Shown: positions 41,744-50,824 of the stretch, piece by piece | Layout: each line of letters begins with the position of its first letter | Position numbering within the stretch: the stretch's first letter is position 1 | Assembly (NCBI RefSeq): GCF_020084865.1 | Contig: NZ_CP071953.1 | Span: 682,001 to 746,000, forward strand | From: Candidatus Kaistella beijingensis | GTDB taxonomy: Bacteria; Bacteroidota; Bacteroidia; Flavobacteriales; Weeksellaceae | Direction: 5' to 3' | DNA length: 64,000 nt | Made by a program: the position numbers and the translations under genes | Notes under the pieces: model-generated | What the model saw: only the letters and a program-made list of their open reading frames with translations | What the model was told of the DNA's origin: nothing | The model's database searches: none

Positions 41744-42430
41744 TTAATCTCTTCTTCCGCTCAACATCGAGGCAAAATAAATCAACTGCGCCAAAGAACC
41801 CAAAGCTGCAACCACGTAAGTTCTTGCCGCCCATTTCAGGGAATCTTGCGCTGCGTCGTGTTCGGACCTGTCGAGTGTTCCCGAAGTTTCCAACCATTTC
41901 AAAGCGCGGTTACTTGCGTCGTATTCTACCGGTAAAGTAACGAATGCGAACAATGTAGTCACTGCAAATAAAACCACACCGATTGTTAAAAGCATTTTAT
42001 TTCCGCTTGAAGCCATCACCACGATTCCCGCCATTAATACAAACTGTAATAATTTAGATGAAATATTCACGATTGGAACCATTTTCGAGCGAAGTTGCAA
42101 CATGGAGTAACCTACTGCATGTTGAACAGCATGTCCAACTTCGTGCGATGCAACTGCGGCTGCAGCAGCGTTTCTCTGCATATAAACTTCCTCTGAGAGA
42201 TTCACGGTTTTGTTTGCAGGATTATAGTGGTCGGTCAACTGACCAGGAACCGAAATTACTTGAACATCATTGATATTGTTGTCTCTCAGCATTTTTTCGG
42301 CAATTTCTTTCCCCGACATTCCATTTCGTAATTGCACTTGCGAATAGTATGCAAATTTAGATTTCAGCCTGTTCTGAACAATCATACTGATGATAAAAAT
42401 CGCACCTAAAATAAGATAATATGTCCCCAT
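41744..42430 (-). CDS. Integral membrane zinc metallopeptidase
   Basis: A 228-residue membrane protein of the neutral zinc metallopeptidase family (YugP-like). The active site HEVGH lies at residues 96-100. Helices lie at about 3-18, 118-140 and 147-168 plus a C-terminal helix, and LPVEYDASNRALKWL is conserved in the family. The substrate is unknown. It is encoded alone and faces the divergent acetyltransferase gene. Confidence 0.9.
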   Translation of the reverse strand: MGTYYLILGAIFIISMIVQNRLKSKFAYYSQVQLRNGMSGKEIAEKMLRDNNINDVQVISVPGQLTDHYNPANKTVNLSEEVYMQRNAAAAAVASHEVGHAVQHAVGYSMLQLRSKMVPIVNISSKLLQFVLMAGIVVMASSGNKMLLTIGVVLFAVTTLFAFVTLPVEYDASNRALKWLETSGTLDRSEHDAAQDSLKWAARTYVVAALGSLAQLIYFASMLSGRRD

Positions 42431-42488
42431 TTCTTAATAATTTTTCTTTTTAAATTCTCTTTTTAGAAGTAAATAACGTGCCAAAGTT

Positions 42489-42517
42489 TTGATTTATCTT
42501 TTTATCAATTATCTTTG
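42489..42517 (+). promoter_or_regulatory. Promoter of GNAT-like gene
   Basis: TTG at 42489-42491 and TATCTTTG at 42510-42517 with 18 bp spacing match the Bacteroidota consensus. Confidence 0.72.
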
Positions 42518-42530
42518 TTTTTCCAAATAA

Positions 42531-43670
42531 ATGAAGATGTCAAAAGTTTCCATAATTGAAGTAAAAAACGATAATGATTTAAAAAAATTCATCAAATTTC
42601 CGATGGAACTTTACAAAAATAACAAAAATTACGTTCCACCGTTAATTAATGATGAAAAAAACATTTGGAATCCGAATGAAAATGCGGCTTTGCAGTATTC
42701 GGAGGCGAAACAATTCCTTGCTTACAAAGACGGAAAAATTGTAGGCAGAATTGCGGTGATGATTAATCATAAAGAGGAGAAAGATTTGGGAATCAGCAAA
42801 GTACGTTTTGGTTGGCTTGATTTTATTGATGATGAGGAAGTTTCGAAAGCGTTAATCGATGTGGCCATTACATACGCCAAAGAAAAAAACATCAACAAAA
42901 TTGAAGGACCAATGGGATTCACCAATCTTGACAAAGCAGGAATGTTGACGATGGGTTTTGACAAATTGGCAACCATGATTGGACTGTACAATTTCGAATA
43001 TTATCCACAACATTTGGAAAAATTAGGTTTGGTCAAAGAAAAGGAATGGGTAGAATTTGAAATGAATTTCCCCGAAGTTCTTCCCGAAAAAGTAGAAAAA
43101 TTCAGCAACTTGATTGCTCAAAAATACAAACTGAAAGTGCTCCACTTTAAAAACAAAAAGGAAATTCTGCCATTAGTTGACCCGATGTTTGATTTGTTGG
43201 ACAAAACGTACAGTGCACTTTCCACTTATACTCCAATCACTGATGAACAGAAGAAAACCTATAAAGAAAAATACTTTCCATTCATCGACAAAAACTACAT
43301 TATTTGTGTGGAAGATGAAAACCATCAGTTGATTTCCTTCGCAATTACAATGCCTTCTTATTCAAGAGCCTTACAGAAGGCAAAAGGAAAACTATTTCCG
43401 TTCGGATGGTGGCATTTTTTGCAGGCAGGAAAGAAAAACGACCGAGCCAATTTCTACTTAATCGGCATTCACCCCGAATATCAAAGACGTGGAGTGACTG
43501 CGATTATTTTTAAAGAAATATTTGAAAGATTCAGCAAGATGGGCATCAAATTCGCCGAAACCAACCCCGAATTGGAAGAAAATAAAAACGTGCAGCTTCT
43601 TTGGCAAGATTACAATCCTGTGAACCATAAAAGGAGAAGAACGTATTCAATGAATGTTAAGCGGGAATAG
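42531..43670 (+). CDS. GNAT-domain protein of about 380 residues
   Basis: A 379-residue protein with two related halves. The N-terminal half begins IEVKNDNDLKKFIKFPMELY and contains QFLAYKDGKIVGRIAVMIN. The C-terminal half has a GNAT-type acetyl-CoA segment FYLIGIHPEYQRRGVTAIIF (about 308-327). Proteins of this layout are widespread in Bacteroidota and have no assigned substrate. ATG codons at 42531 and 42537 are both plausible starts. Confidence 0.82.
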   Translation: MKMSKVSIIEVKNDNDLKKFIKFPMELYKNNKNYVPPLINDEKNIWNPNENAALQYSEAKQFLAYKDGKIVGRIAVMINHKEEKDLGISKVRFGWLDFIDDEEVSKALIDVAITYAKEKNINKIEGPMGFTNLDKAGMLTMGFDKLATMIGLYNFEYYPQHLEKLGLVKEKEWVEFEMNFPEVLPEKVEKFSNLIAQKYKLKVLHFKNKKEILPLVDPMFDLLDKTYSALSTYTPITDEQKKTYKEKYFPFIDKNYIICVEDENHQLISFAITMPSYSRALQKAKGKLFPFGWWHFLQAGKKNDRANFYLIGIHPEYQRRGVTAIIFKEIFERFSKMGIKFAETNPELEENKNVQLLWQDYNPVNHKRRRTYSMNVKRE

Positions 43671-43729
43671 TGAATTCGCTTCGCTGTCAATCGTGAATTT
43701 TATAACTTGAAACCTGAAACTAAAAAAAA

Positions 43730-43918
43730 ATGAAACGCCAACTCTACTTCTACATCGCAATGATTCTCGCCTTCATTGCTTACAACCAATTTTTTCAGGT
43801 GCAGGATGAGCGTTTGAATACTTTAATCAATATCCTCTTCGCTAGTTTTCTTTTCCTTTACATTGGTTATGTTGCTTACTTGGTTTTGAGGCGAATGAAG
43901 AATTCGGGGAAAAAGTAA
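43730..43918 (+). CDS. Small two-helix membrane protein
   Basis: A 62-residue protein with two hydrophobic segments (about 5-20 and 31-52) and a basic tail (RRMKNSGKK). I do not recognise a family. It lies 59 bp after the GNAT-like gene, behind a spacer with the ACTTGAAACCTGAAAC word repeat. Confidence 0.6.
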   Translation: MKRQLYFYIAMILAFIAYNQFFQVQDERLNTLINILFASFLFLYIGYVAYLVLRRMKNSGKK

Positions 43919-44005
43919 TTTATTTTTAACCGTTCTAAATTGAAAAAAAATCCCACTAACATCATATTTTCAAAGCATAAATTTCCTCTTTCAATATGAA
44001 TTACT

Positions 44006-44013
44006 TAAATTTG
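44006..44013 (+). promoter_or_regulatory. -7 element of the nuo operon
   Basis: TAAATTTG lies 23 bp before the nuoA ATG and after a gap with no other consensus box, so it is the likely start of the long nuo transcript. A TTG at the -33 position is not evident. Confidence 0.55.
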
Positions 44014-44036
44014 CAGATTGAGAAAATTATGTAGTA

Positions 44037-44408
44037 ATGAACTTACCTGAAAATTATTTACCGATTATCATCCAAGCTTTGGTGGCGATTGGTTTTGTGG
44101 CGGTTTCTCTGCTTGGTGCTCATTTCTTGGGACCGAGACAGAAAAATTCTACGGTTGAGAAAAACAAAAACTTCGAGTGCGGTATTGAAAGTGAAGGCGA
44201 CGCGAGAACCCCGTTTTCCATCAAATATTTTCTTACGGCGATTCTTTTCGTTCTCTTCGATATTGAAATCGTATTTTTTTATCCTTATGCCGTGAATTTC
44301 CGTGAATTCGGATTGGGTGGTTTCCTTGCTGTGCTCACTTTTGTTTCCATTTTCTTTCTAGGATTTTTCTATGTTTTGAAAAGAGGAGCATTAGATTGGG
44401 ACAAATAA
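44037..44408 (+). CDS. nuoA: NADH-quinone oxidoreductase subunit A
   Basis: A 123-residue membrane subunit of complex I with three helices. The conserved loop between helices 1 and 2 contains the NFECGIESEGDARTPFSIKYF signature, followed by FVLFDIEIVFFYP in helix 2. It is the first gene of the full nuoA-N cluster. Confidence 0.96.
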   Translation: MNLPENYLPIIIQALVAIGFVAVSLLGAHFLGPRQKNSTVEKNKNFECGIESEGDARTPFSIKYFLTAILFVLFDIEIVFFYPYAVNFREFGLGGFLAVLTFVSIFFLGFFYVLKRGALDWDK

Positions 44409-44461
44409 TTTTTCAAAGTTGTAAAATTTTGAATTTTGAATATTAAATTTTGAATTAAATC
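44409..44461. repeat. Word-repeat spacer before nuoB
   Basis: TTTTGAATTTTGAATATTAAATTTTGAATT-like repeats fill the gap; the vocabulary is that of 1653-1731. No gene. Confidence 0.5.
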
Positions 44462-45019
44462 ATGTCAGAAAATACTCCAAAAATAAATACAAACGTCGCT
44501 CCTCCGGCAGGTTTTTCGGGTGAAGGTTTCTTCGCCACGAAATTGAGCGACTTGATTGGAATGGCGCGTTCCTACTCTTTGTGGCCGCTTCCGTTCGCAA
44601 CTTCTTGTTGTGGGATTGAGTTTATGGCGACAATGGGACCGAATTACGATTTGGCGCGTTTCGGTGGTGAAAGAATGAGTTTCTCGCCAAGACAAGCCGA
44701 TGTTTTAATGGTTTGTGGAACGATTTCAAAAAAATTAGGACCGATTCTCAAAGAAGTTTACACCCAAATGGCGGAACCAAAATGGGTAATCGCAGTGGGT
44801 GCATGTGCTTCAAGCGGTGGAATCTTCGATACGTATTCTGTACTTCAAGGGATTGACAAAGTGATTCCTGTAGATGTTTACGTTCCCGGTTGCCCACCAA
44901 GACCTGAACAGATTTTAGAAGGATTCATGCAGGTTCAAGCGTTATCTCAAAGCGAAAGCTTAAGAAGAAGAGACCTTCCTCAATACAAAGAATTATTGGA
45001 ATCGTATAACATCAATTAA
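44462..45019 (+). CDS. nuoB: NADH-quinone oxidoreductase subunit B
   Basis: A 185-residue peripheral subunit that carries iron-sulfur cluster N2, the last cluster before quinone. The ligands are visible as the adjacent cysteines in ATSCCGIEFM and the later cysteines in VGACASSGG and VPGCPPRPEQ. It ends 4 bp before nuoC. Confidence 0.97.
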   Translation: MSENTPKINTNVAPPAGFSGEGFFATKLSDLIGMARSYSLWPLPFATSCCGIEFMATMGPNYDLARFGGERMSFSPRQADVLMVCGTISKKLGPILKEVYTQMAEPKWVIAVGACASSGGIFDTYSVLQGIDKVIPVDVYVPGCPPRPEQILEGFMQVQALSQSESLRRRDLPQYKELLESYNIN

Positions 45020-45023
45020 TTTT

Positions 45024-45524
45024 ATGGAATTTACCAATAGTTTTGTTTTAGAAGCCCTTTCAAGAGAATTTCCAGAGTCGGTCATTTCGAGTTCGGAACC
45101 TTTTGGAATGTTGACTTTAGAAATTAAAAAGGAAGACCTCAAAAAAGTGATTCACCACATGAAAGACAGCAGTTTAAACTATGTTTTCCTTACCGATATT
45201 TGTGGAATTCACCATCCCGAACTTCCTGAAAAAGAATTGGGCGTGATTTATCATCTTCATAATTTGGTGGATAATCACAGAATCCGTTTGAAAACTTTCA
45301 TGCCGAGAGAAAATGCGGAAGTTGATTCATTGACCGACCTTTATGCAGGTGCCAATTGGATGGAAAGAGAAACTTTCGATTTTTTCGGAATTAAATTTAA
45401 AGGACATCCTGATTTAAGAATAATCCTGAACGATCCTGAACTCGGTTATCACCCAATGTTAAAGGAATATCGTTTGGAAGATGGAACAAGAACCGATAAA
45501 GACGACAAAATGTTCGGAAGATAA
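45024..45524 (+). CDS. nuoC: NADH-quinone oxidoreductase subunit C
   Basis: A 166-residue subunit of the complex I hydrophilic arm. The family signature NWMERETFDFFGIKFKGHPDL lies at about residues 112-132, followed by RIILNDPELGYHPMLKEY. It is a separate protein here, not fused with NuoD as in enterobacteria. Confidence 0.95.
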   Translation: MEFTNSFVLEALSREFPESVISSSEPFGMLTLEIKKEDLKKVIHHMKDSSLNYVFLTDICGIHHPELPEKELGVIYHLHNLVDNHRIRLKTFMPRENAEVDSLTDLYAGANWMERETFDFFGIKFKGHPDLRIILNDPELGYHPMLKEYRLEDGTRTDKDDKMFGR

Positions 45525-45590
45525 TCATGAATGATAAATGATGATTGATAAATGATCAATTATCGCTAATCAATTATCAATTATAAAAAG
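45525..45590. repeat. ATGATTGATAAATGAT word-repeat spacer before nuoD
   Basis: Repeats of ATGATAAATGATGATTGATAA and the inverse TCAATTATC fill the gap. The same words recur at 5046-5081 and 51901-51925. Confidence 0.55.
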
Positions 45591-46814
45591 ATGAAAGACA
45601 ACGCACTCTCAAATATACTTAACCAATACGAAGCAAAGGAGCAGATCGACGGGCAACTTTATACGTTGAACTTCGGTCCGACTCACCCTGCAACGCACGG
45701 GATTTTTCAGAACATTCTGACGATGGATGGGGAAAAAATTCTTCACTCCGAGCAAACGGTTGGTTATATTCACCGCGCCTTTGAAAAAATTTCCGAAAGA
45801 AGAAATTTCACGCAAATCACGACTTTAACCGACCGAATGAATTACTGTTCTGCACCAATCAACAATCTTGGATGGCACATGACGGTTGAAAAATTATTGG
45901 GCGTTGAAGTTCCAAAACGTGTTGATTACATGCGCGTTATCATGATGGAACTAGCAAGAATTGCCGACCATTTGGTTTGTAATTCAGTAATCGGTGTTGA
46001 TACAGGCGCTTTGACAGGTTTTACATGGACTTTCCAAGACAGGGAAAAAATCTACGATATGTATGAACAGGTTTGTGGCGCAAGATTGACTACAAACATG
46101 GGAAGAATTGGTGGTTTTGAAAGAGATTTCACCCCGAAATTCTACGAATTATTAAGAGCATTTTTAAAGGATTTCCCTACAAGATTCAAAGATTTCTGCA
46201 ACATTTTGGAAAGAAACAGAATCTTCATGGACAGAACAATTGGAGCGGGTGCAATTTCAGCAGAACGTGCTTTGAACTACAGTTTTGCGGGACCAAATCT
46301 ACGTGCAACAGGAGTTGATTACGACGTGCGTGTTGCCACCCCTTACTCTTCTTATGAGGATTTCGATTTCATCATTCCTGTAGGAACTGCGGGTGATACT
46401 TATGACCGTTTCATGGTTCGCCAAACTGAGGTTTGGGAAAGTTTAAAAATTATTCAGCAAGCTTTGGATAATCTTCCTGAAGGTCCTTTCCACGCAGATG
46501 TTCCTGAATTTTATCTCCCTGAAAAAGCAGATGTTTACACCAAAATGGAAGCTTTGATTTACCATTTCAAAATCGTGATGGGAGAAACTGAAGTTCCAAA
46601 AGGAGAGGTTTATCACGCCGTAGAAGGCGGAAACGGTGAACTAGGATTTTATTTGGTAAGCGACGGCGGAAGAAGTCCATACAGACTGCATTTTAGACGA
46701 CCTTGCTTCATTTATTATCAAGCCTTCCCTGAAATGATTACAGGTTCTGTAATTTCAGATGCAGTGGTAACTTTGAGTAGTTTGAATGTGATTGCGGGAG
46801 AATTAGACGCATAA
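45591..46814 (+). CDS. nuoD: NADH-quinone oxidoreductase subunit D
   Basis: A 407-residue subunit that forms the quinone-binding site with NuoB. Family motifs are NFGPTHPATHGIFQNIL, EKLLGVEVPKRVDYMRV and the C-terminal GELGFYLVSDGGRSPYRLHF followed by GELDA. Length fits a stand-alone NuoD. Confidence 0.97.
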   Translation: MKDNALSNILNQYEAKEQIDGQLYTLNFGPTHPATHGIFQNILTMDGEKILHSEQTVGYIHRAFEKISERRNFTQITTLTDRMNYCSAPINNLGWHMTVEKLLGVEVPKRVDYMRVIMMELARIADHLVCNSVIGVDTGALTGFTWTFQDREKIYDMYEQVCGARLTTNMGRIGGFERDFTPKFYELLRAFLKDFPTRFKDFCNILERNRIFMDRTIGAGAISAERALNYSFAGPNLRATGVDYDVRVATPYSSYEDFDFIIPVGTAGDTYDRFMVRQTEVWESLKIIQQALDNLPEGPFHADVPEFYLPEKADVYTKMEALIYHFKIVMGETEVPKGEVYHAVEGGNGELGFYLVSDGGRSPYRLHFRRPCFIYYQAFPEMITGSVISDAVVTLSSLNVIAGELDA

Positions 46815-46907
46815 AAAAGACGTCGGATATCAGATTGCAGATATCAGACAAAAATCAAAAATAAAAATCTGACATCTGAAATCTGATGTCTGAAATCTAT
46901 AGATAGA
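46815..46907. repeat. TCAGATATC/ATCTGA word-repeat spacer before nuoE
   Basis: Variants of GGATATCAGATTGCAGATATCAGAC are followed by inverse copies ATCTGACATCTGAAATCTGATG, making an extended inverted repeat inside the operon. No gene. Confidence 0.6.
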
Positions 46908-47417
46908 ATGAGCGAAACTATTGCTTTTAAACCTGAAACATTAGAACAGGTTCATAAAATAATCGCAAGATATCCGGAAGGAAAGCAAAAATCTGCCTTG
47001 ATTCCGATTTTGCATGTGGCACAGAAAGAATTCGGTGGTTGGTTGGATGTTCCGGTGATGGATTATGTTGCGGAAATTTTGAATATTAAACCAATTGAAG
47101 TGTATGAAGTAGCGACTTTCTACACCATGTTCAACATGAAACCGGTAGGGAAATATGTTTTGGAAGTGTGCAGAACAGGACCATGTTTAACGAGAGGTTC
47201 CGAAAAAATCCTTGACCACATCCGTAAGTCTTTAAATATTAAAGACGGAGAAACCACTGCAGATGGAATGTTTACCTTAAAGCCTGCAGAATGTCTTGGA
47301 GCATGTGGTTATGCACCGATGTTGCAGTTGGGTAAATTTTACCACGAAAATTTAACTACTGAAAAAGTGGATGAAATCCTTGAACTTTGCAGACAGGGCG
47401 CGGTGGATTTGGGATAA
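46908..47417 (+). CDS. nuoE: NADH-quinone oxidoreductase subunit E
   Basis: A 169-residue thioredoxin-like subunit with a 2Fe-2S cluster (N1a) in the NADH-oxidising module. Ligands are visible in VCRTGPCLTRGS (two cysteines) and AECLGACGYAPM (two cysteines). Its presence with NuoF shows that the complex accepts NADH. Confidence 0.96.
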   Translation: MSETIAFKPETLEQVHKIIARYPEGKQKSALIPILHVAQKEFGGWLDVPVMDYVAEILNIKPIEVYEVATFYTMFNMKPVGKYVLEVCRTGPCLTRGSEKILDHIRKSLNIKDGETTADGMFTLKPAECLGACGYAPMLQLGKFYHENLTTEKVDEILELCRQGAVDLG

Positions 47418-47498
47418 ATTAATTCCAAATTTTATATTTAAAAAAATGATAACGAAAGGCGGAAAGCAGATTGCCGAAAGCCGATAGCAATAAATAAA

Positions 47499-48854
47499 AT
47501 GAGTAAAAAACTTTTACTTAAAGACGCACATATAGAAGGAATTCGCTATTTCGACGTGTACCGCAAACAAGGCGGATATGAAGCAGCCGAAAAAGCCCTG
47601 AAAATGAAACCCGAAGAAATTACCGAAGAAGTAAAAACTTCCGGACTTCGTGGTCGTGGGGGTGCAGGTTTCCCGACAGGAATGAAGTGGAGTTTCCTTG
47701 CAAAACCGGAAGGAGTTCCAAGATATTTGGTGGTCAACGCCGATGAATCTGAACCGGGAACTTTCAAAGACCGATATTTAATGGAGTTTATTCCGCATCT
47801 TTTGATTGAAGGAATGTTGATTTCTTCATTCGCTTTGGGTGCAAATACGTCCTACATCTACATTCGTGGTGAATATTCTTGGATTCCGGACATTTTAGAG
47901 GAAGCCATTGAAGAAGCAAAAAAAGCAGGTTTCTTGGGTAAAAATATTTTAGGAACAGGTTACGATTTGGAAATTTATGTTCAAAGAGGAGCAGGAGCTT
48001 ATATTTGTGGTGAAGAAACCGCCCTTCTTGAATCTTTGGAAGGAAAAAGAGGAAACCCTCGTTTAAAACCACCATTTCCTGCTGTGAAAGGACTTTGGGA
48101 ATCTCCAACCGTGGTAAATAATGTGGAGACGATTGCAGCAGTTGTTCCAATCATCAATATTACCGGAGCTGAATATGCTAAAATCGGAGTTGGTCGCTCC
48201 ACAGGAACAAAATTAATTTCTGCTTGTGGAAACATCAACAAACCGGGAGTTTACGAAATCGACATGACGATTACCGTTGAAGAATTCATTTATTCCGATG
48301 AATATTGCGGCGGAATTCCGAACGGTAAAAAGTTGAAAGCCTGCATTCCGGGTGGAAGTTCTGTACCGATTCTTCCTGCGAATTTGATTTTGAAAACCAT
48401 TAATGGCGAACCTCGTTATATGAACTACGAATCTCTTGCAGACGGCGGTTTTGCAACAGGAACAATGATGGGTTCCGGTGGATTTGAAGTTTTGGATGAA
48501 GACCAATGTATCGTAGAACACACGATGACTTTAGCAAGATTTTACGCCCACGAAAGTTGCGGACAATGTACACCTTGTCGCGAAGGAACTCCGTGGATGT
48601 ATAAAATTTTGAAAAATATAAACAACGGTGAAGGAACAATGGCAGACATCGATTTGCTTTGGGACATTCAGCGAAAAATTGAAGGAAACACGATTTGTCC
48701 ACTTGGTGATGCTGCAGCGTGGCCGGTTGCGGCTGCAATCCGTCATTTCCGTGATGAATTTGAATGGCACATCAACAATCCTGAAGCATTGACAAGAAAT
48801 TACGGTTTGGCAAATTATGCAGACCCAATTCCAGTTCCTGCGAAAGCAGAATAA
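47499..48854 (+). CDS. nuoF: NADH-quinone oxidoreductase subunit F
   Basis: A 451-residue flavoprotein subunit that binds NADH, FMN and cluster N3. The NADH-binding glycine loop is SGLRGRGGAGFPTGMKW, the FMN region is RGAGAYICGEETALLESLEG, and the 4Fe-4S ligands lie in HESCGQCTPCREG with a fourth in NTICPLGDAAA. The stop codon is one base before the start of an unrelated outer-membrane protein gene. Confidence 0.97.
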   Translation: MSKKLLLKDAHIEGIRYFDVYRKQGGYEAAEKALKMKPEEITEEVKTSGLRGRGGAGFPTGMKWSFLAKPEGVPRYLVVNADESEPGTFKDRYLMEFIPHLLIEGMLISSFALGANTSYIYIRGEYSWIPDILEEAIEEAKKAGFLGKNILGTGYDLEIYVQRGAGAYICGEETALLESLEGKRGNPRLKPPFPAVKGLWESPTVVNNVETIAAVVPIINITGAEYAKIGVGRSTGTKLISACGNINKPGVYEIDMTITVEEFIYSDEYCGGIPNGKKLKACIPGGSSVPILPANLILKTINGEPRYMNYESLADGGFATGTMMGSGGFEVLDEDQCIVEHTMTLARFYAHESCGQCTPCREGTPWMYKILKNINNGEGTMADIDLLWDIQRKIEGNTICPLGDAAAWPVAAAIRHFRDEFEWHINNPEALTRNYGLANYADPIPVPAKAE

Positions 48855-48855
48855 A

Positions 48856-49704
48856 ATGAAGAAGTTCTTTAAAATTATTGTATTCCTTTTTTTAGGATTG
48901 AATTTTACATTCGGACAGAAAATAGATACAGCTAGAATTGTTAATTGTGACATGGGTTCTGCAATGACCAAAAAAGGCAGAATGTTTGTCTTTTGGGGAT
49001 GGAACAGAGGGTTTTTCACCCGATCAGACATCCATTTCAAAGGAGCTGACTATGATTTTGTCTTGCATGATGTTGTCGCACGTGATCGTCCTTCAGATTT
49101 GAGTTGGGATTATATAAATCCTGGGGAAGTTTCCATTCCACAGTTTAATTTTAGACTTGGATATTTTCTGAAAGACAATTTGGCTTTAGTCATTGCACAG
49201 GATCACATGAAATATGTGATGGATCAAGACCAAACCGTAAAATTGACAGGAAAGATTGGAAATCCAACTTATGCAGCAATGGTTAGTAATGGAGAGGTTA
49301 ATCTTAAAGATGAAAAATTTTTGACCTTCGAACATACCGACGGTTTGAATTATGTAAATGCAGGGTTAGAGAAATACAAAACGCTATCAAGCAAAAAAAA
49401 TGTTGATATTGTTTGGAGCTATGGTGGCGGAGTTGGCGTAATGTTTCCGAAAAGTAACGTGAAACTTTTTGGCAACGAAAGAAGCGACCGTTTTCATGTG
49501 GCGGGATTTGGAGTAGATGCAAGAACAAACATCAACTTCATTTTTTGGAAACATTGGATGTTGAGAGTGGAAGGAAAATATGGTTATATCAATATGTTTG
49601 ACATTAAAACGACATTAAATAATAATCCTGATAAAGCGATGCAAGATTTTCTGTTCGCACAAATTAATGCAGGAATAGGATATACCTTTAACACGAAAAA
49701 ATAA
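48856..49704 (+). CDS. Predicted outer-membrane beta-barrel protein inserted in nuo operon
   Basis: A 282-residue protein with a signal peptide (about 1-21, ending TFGQ). The mature chain alternates polar and hydrophobic residues in short strands rich in aromatic residues and ends GIGYTFNTKK, as in outer-membrane beta-barrels. The start at 48856 directly abuts nuoF; an upstream in-frame start at 48817 overlaps nuoF and lacks a signal peptide. It is not a complex I subunit and I recognise no named family. The tight junction means it is co-transcribed with respiratory genes. Confidence 0.8.
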   Translation: MKKFFKIIVFLFLGLNFTFGQKIDTARIVNCDMGSAMTKKGRMFVFWGWNRGFFTRSDIHFKGADYDFVLHDVVARDRPSDLSWDYINPGEVSIPQFNFRLGYFLKDNLALVIAQDHMKYVMDQDQTVKLTGKIGNPTYAAMVSNGEVNLKDEKFLTFEHTDGLNYVNAGLEKYKTLSSKKNVDIVWSYGGGVGVMFPKSNVKLFGNERSDRFHVAGFGVDARTNINFIFWKHWMLRVEGKYGYINMFDIKTTLNNNPDKAMQDFLFAQINAGIGYTFNTKK

Positions 49705-49758
49705 TTTCTAATTAAATATAAAGCAGACTGCTGATTGCAGAAAGCTGATAACAAGAAT

Positions 49759-50796
49759 ATGAGCGAAGAAATTAAAAAATTTAAAATAACCATCGACGGA
49801 CAAACCACCGAAGTTTTGCCCGGAACTTCCATTTTGGAGGCGGCAAGACAAATCGGGGGAAAATCGGTTCCGCCTGCAATGTGTTATTATAAACCTTTGG
49901 AAACAAGCGGCGGAAGATGCAGAACTTGTTTAGTAGAAGTTTCAAAAGGTTCCGAAGCAGATCCACGACCAATGCCAAAATTGGTGGCAAGTTGCAGAAC
50001 AGGCGTGATGGACGGGATGGAAGTGAAAAACCTATCTTCCGAAAAAACACAGGAAGCAAGAAAAGCCGTTACCGAATTTTTGTTGATTAATCACCCTTTA
50101 GATTGCCCTGTTTGCGATCAAGCGGGAGAATGTCATCTTCAAGATTTGGGTTACGAACACGGTGTTGAGCAAACGAGAACTGAATTCGAGCGTAGAACTT
50201 TCGAGCCTGAAGATATTGGTCCATACATCAAACTTCACATGAACAGATGTATTCTGTGTGCAAGATGCGTACTCGCTGCCAATCAATTGACGGAAGAAAG
50301 AGAACACGGAATTTTGTTCAGAGGCGATCACGCAGAAATTTCCACTTATTTGAATAAAGCATTGGAAAACGATTTCATTGGAAACGTGATTGATGTTTGT
50401 CCTGTAGGTGCATTAACCGATAAAACTTCCCGTTTTGCAAGCAGAGTTTGGTTTACTAAACCGATGAACGCTCACTGCCAATGTGAAAAATGTTCAGGAA
50501 AAGCAGTTCTTTGGATGAAGGGCGACGAAGTAATCCGTGTTACTGCAAGAAAAGACCAATACGACGAAATAGAAGAATGGATTTGTAACGAATGCCGTTT
50601 CGAGCGTAAAGATTTGAAATATTGGACAATCGAAGGACCAAGACATATCGACAGACATTCGGTGATTTCTTTGAACCATTACGAGAAACCGAAAGATATG
50701 ATTTCGCTTCTTGACAATGCCAATGCAAAAGAATTGAGTCCGAAAGATGAGCAGGAATCTCAAAAAGATGCGGAAAGTAATTTTAATTTAATGTAA
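49759..50796 (+). CDS. nuoG: NADH-quinone oxidoreductase subunit G, short form
   Basis: A 345-residue subunit carrying the iron-sulfur relay of the hydrophilic arm. The N-terminal 2Fe-2S domain has GGRCRTCLVEV, the next cluster has CPVCDQAGECHLQDLG, and a 4Fe-4S pair follows in RCILCARCVLA and VIDVCPVGAL. A last cysteine group (HCQCEKCSG and WICNECRFE) begins the domain that normally leads into the large molybdopterin-type region, but that region (several hundred residues in E. coli) is absent. This short form is what I would expect in Flavobacteriia. The ATG at 49759 is preferred to an upstream TTG at 49735. Confidence 0.94.
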   Translation: MSEEIKKFKITIDGQTTEVLPGTSILEAARQIGGKSVPPAMCYYKPLETSGGRCRTCLVEVSKGSEADPRPMPKLVASCRTGVMDGMEVKNLSSEKTQEARKAVTEFLLINHPLDCPVCDQAGECHLQDLGYEHGVEQTRTEFERRTFEPEDIGPYIKLHMNRCILCARCVLAANQLTEEREHGILFRGDHAEISTYLNKALENDFIGNVIDVCPVGALTDKTSRFASRVWFTKPMNAHCQCEKCSGKAVLWMKGDEVIRVTARKDQYDEIEEWICNECRFERKDLKYWTIEGPRHIDRHSVISLNHYEKPKDMISLLDNANAKELSPKDEQESQKDAESNFNLM

Positions 50797-50824
50797 ACTC
50801 ACCGAGAGTCAAATTATTATAAAA

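Noticed and set aside
49759..50796. NuoG as a pseudogene
   Set aside because: The frame is open, all cluster ligands are present and the neighbours are intact; a short NuoG is what I would expect in this bacterial class.
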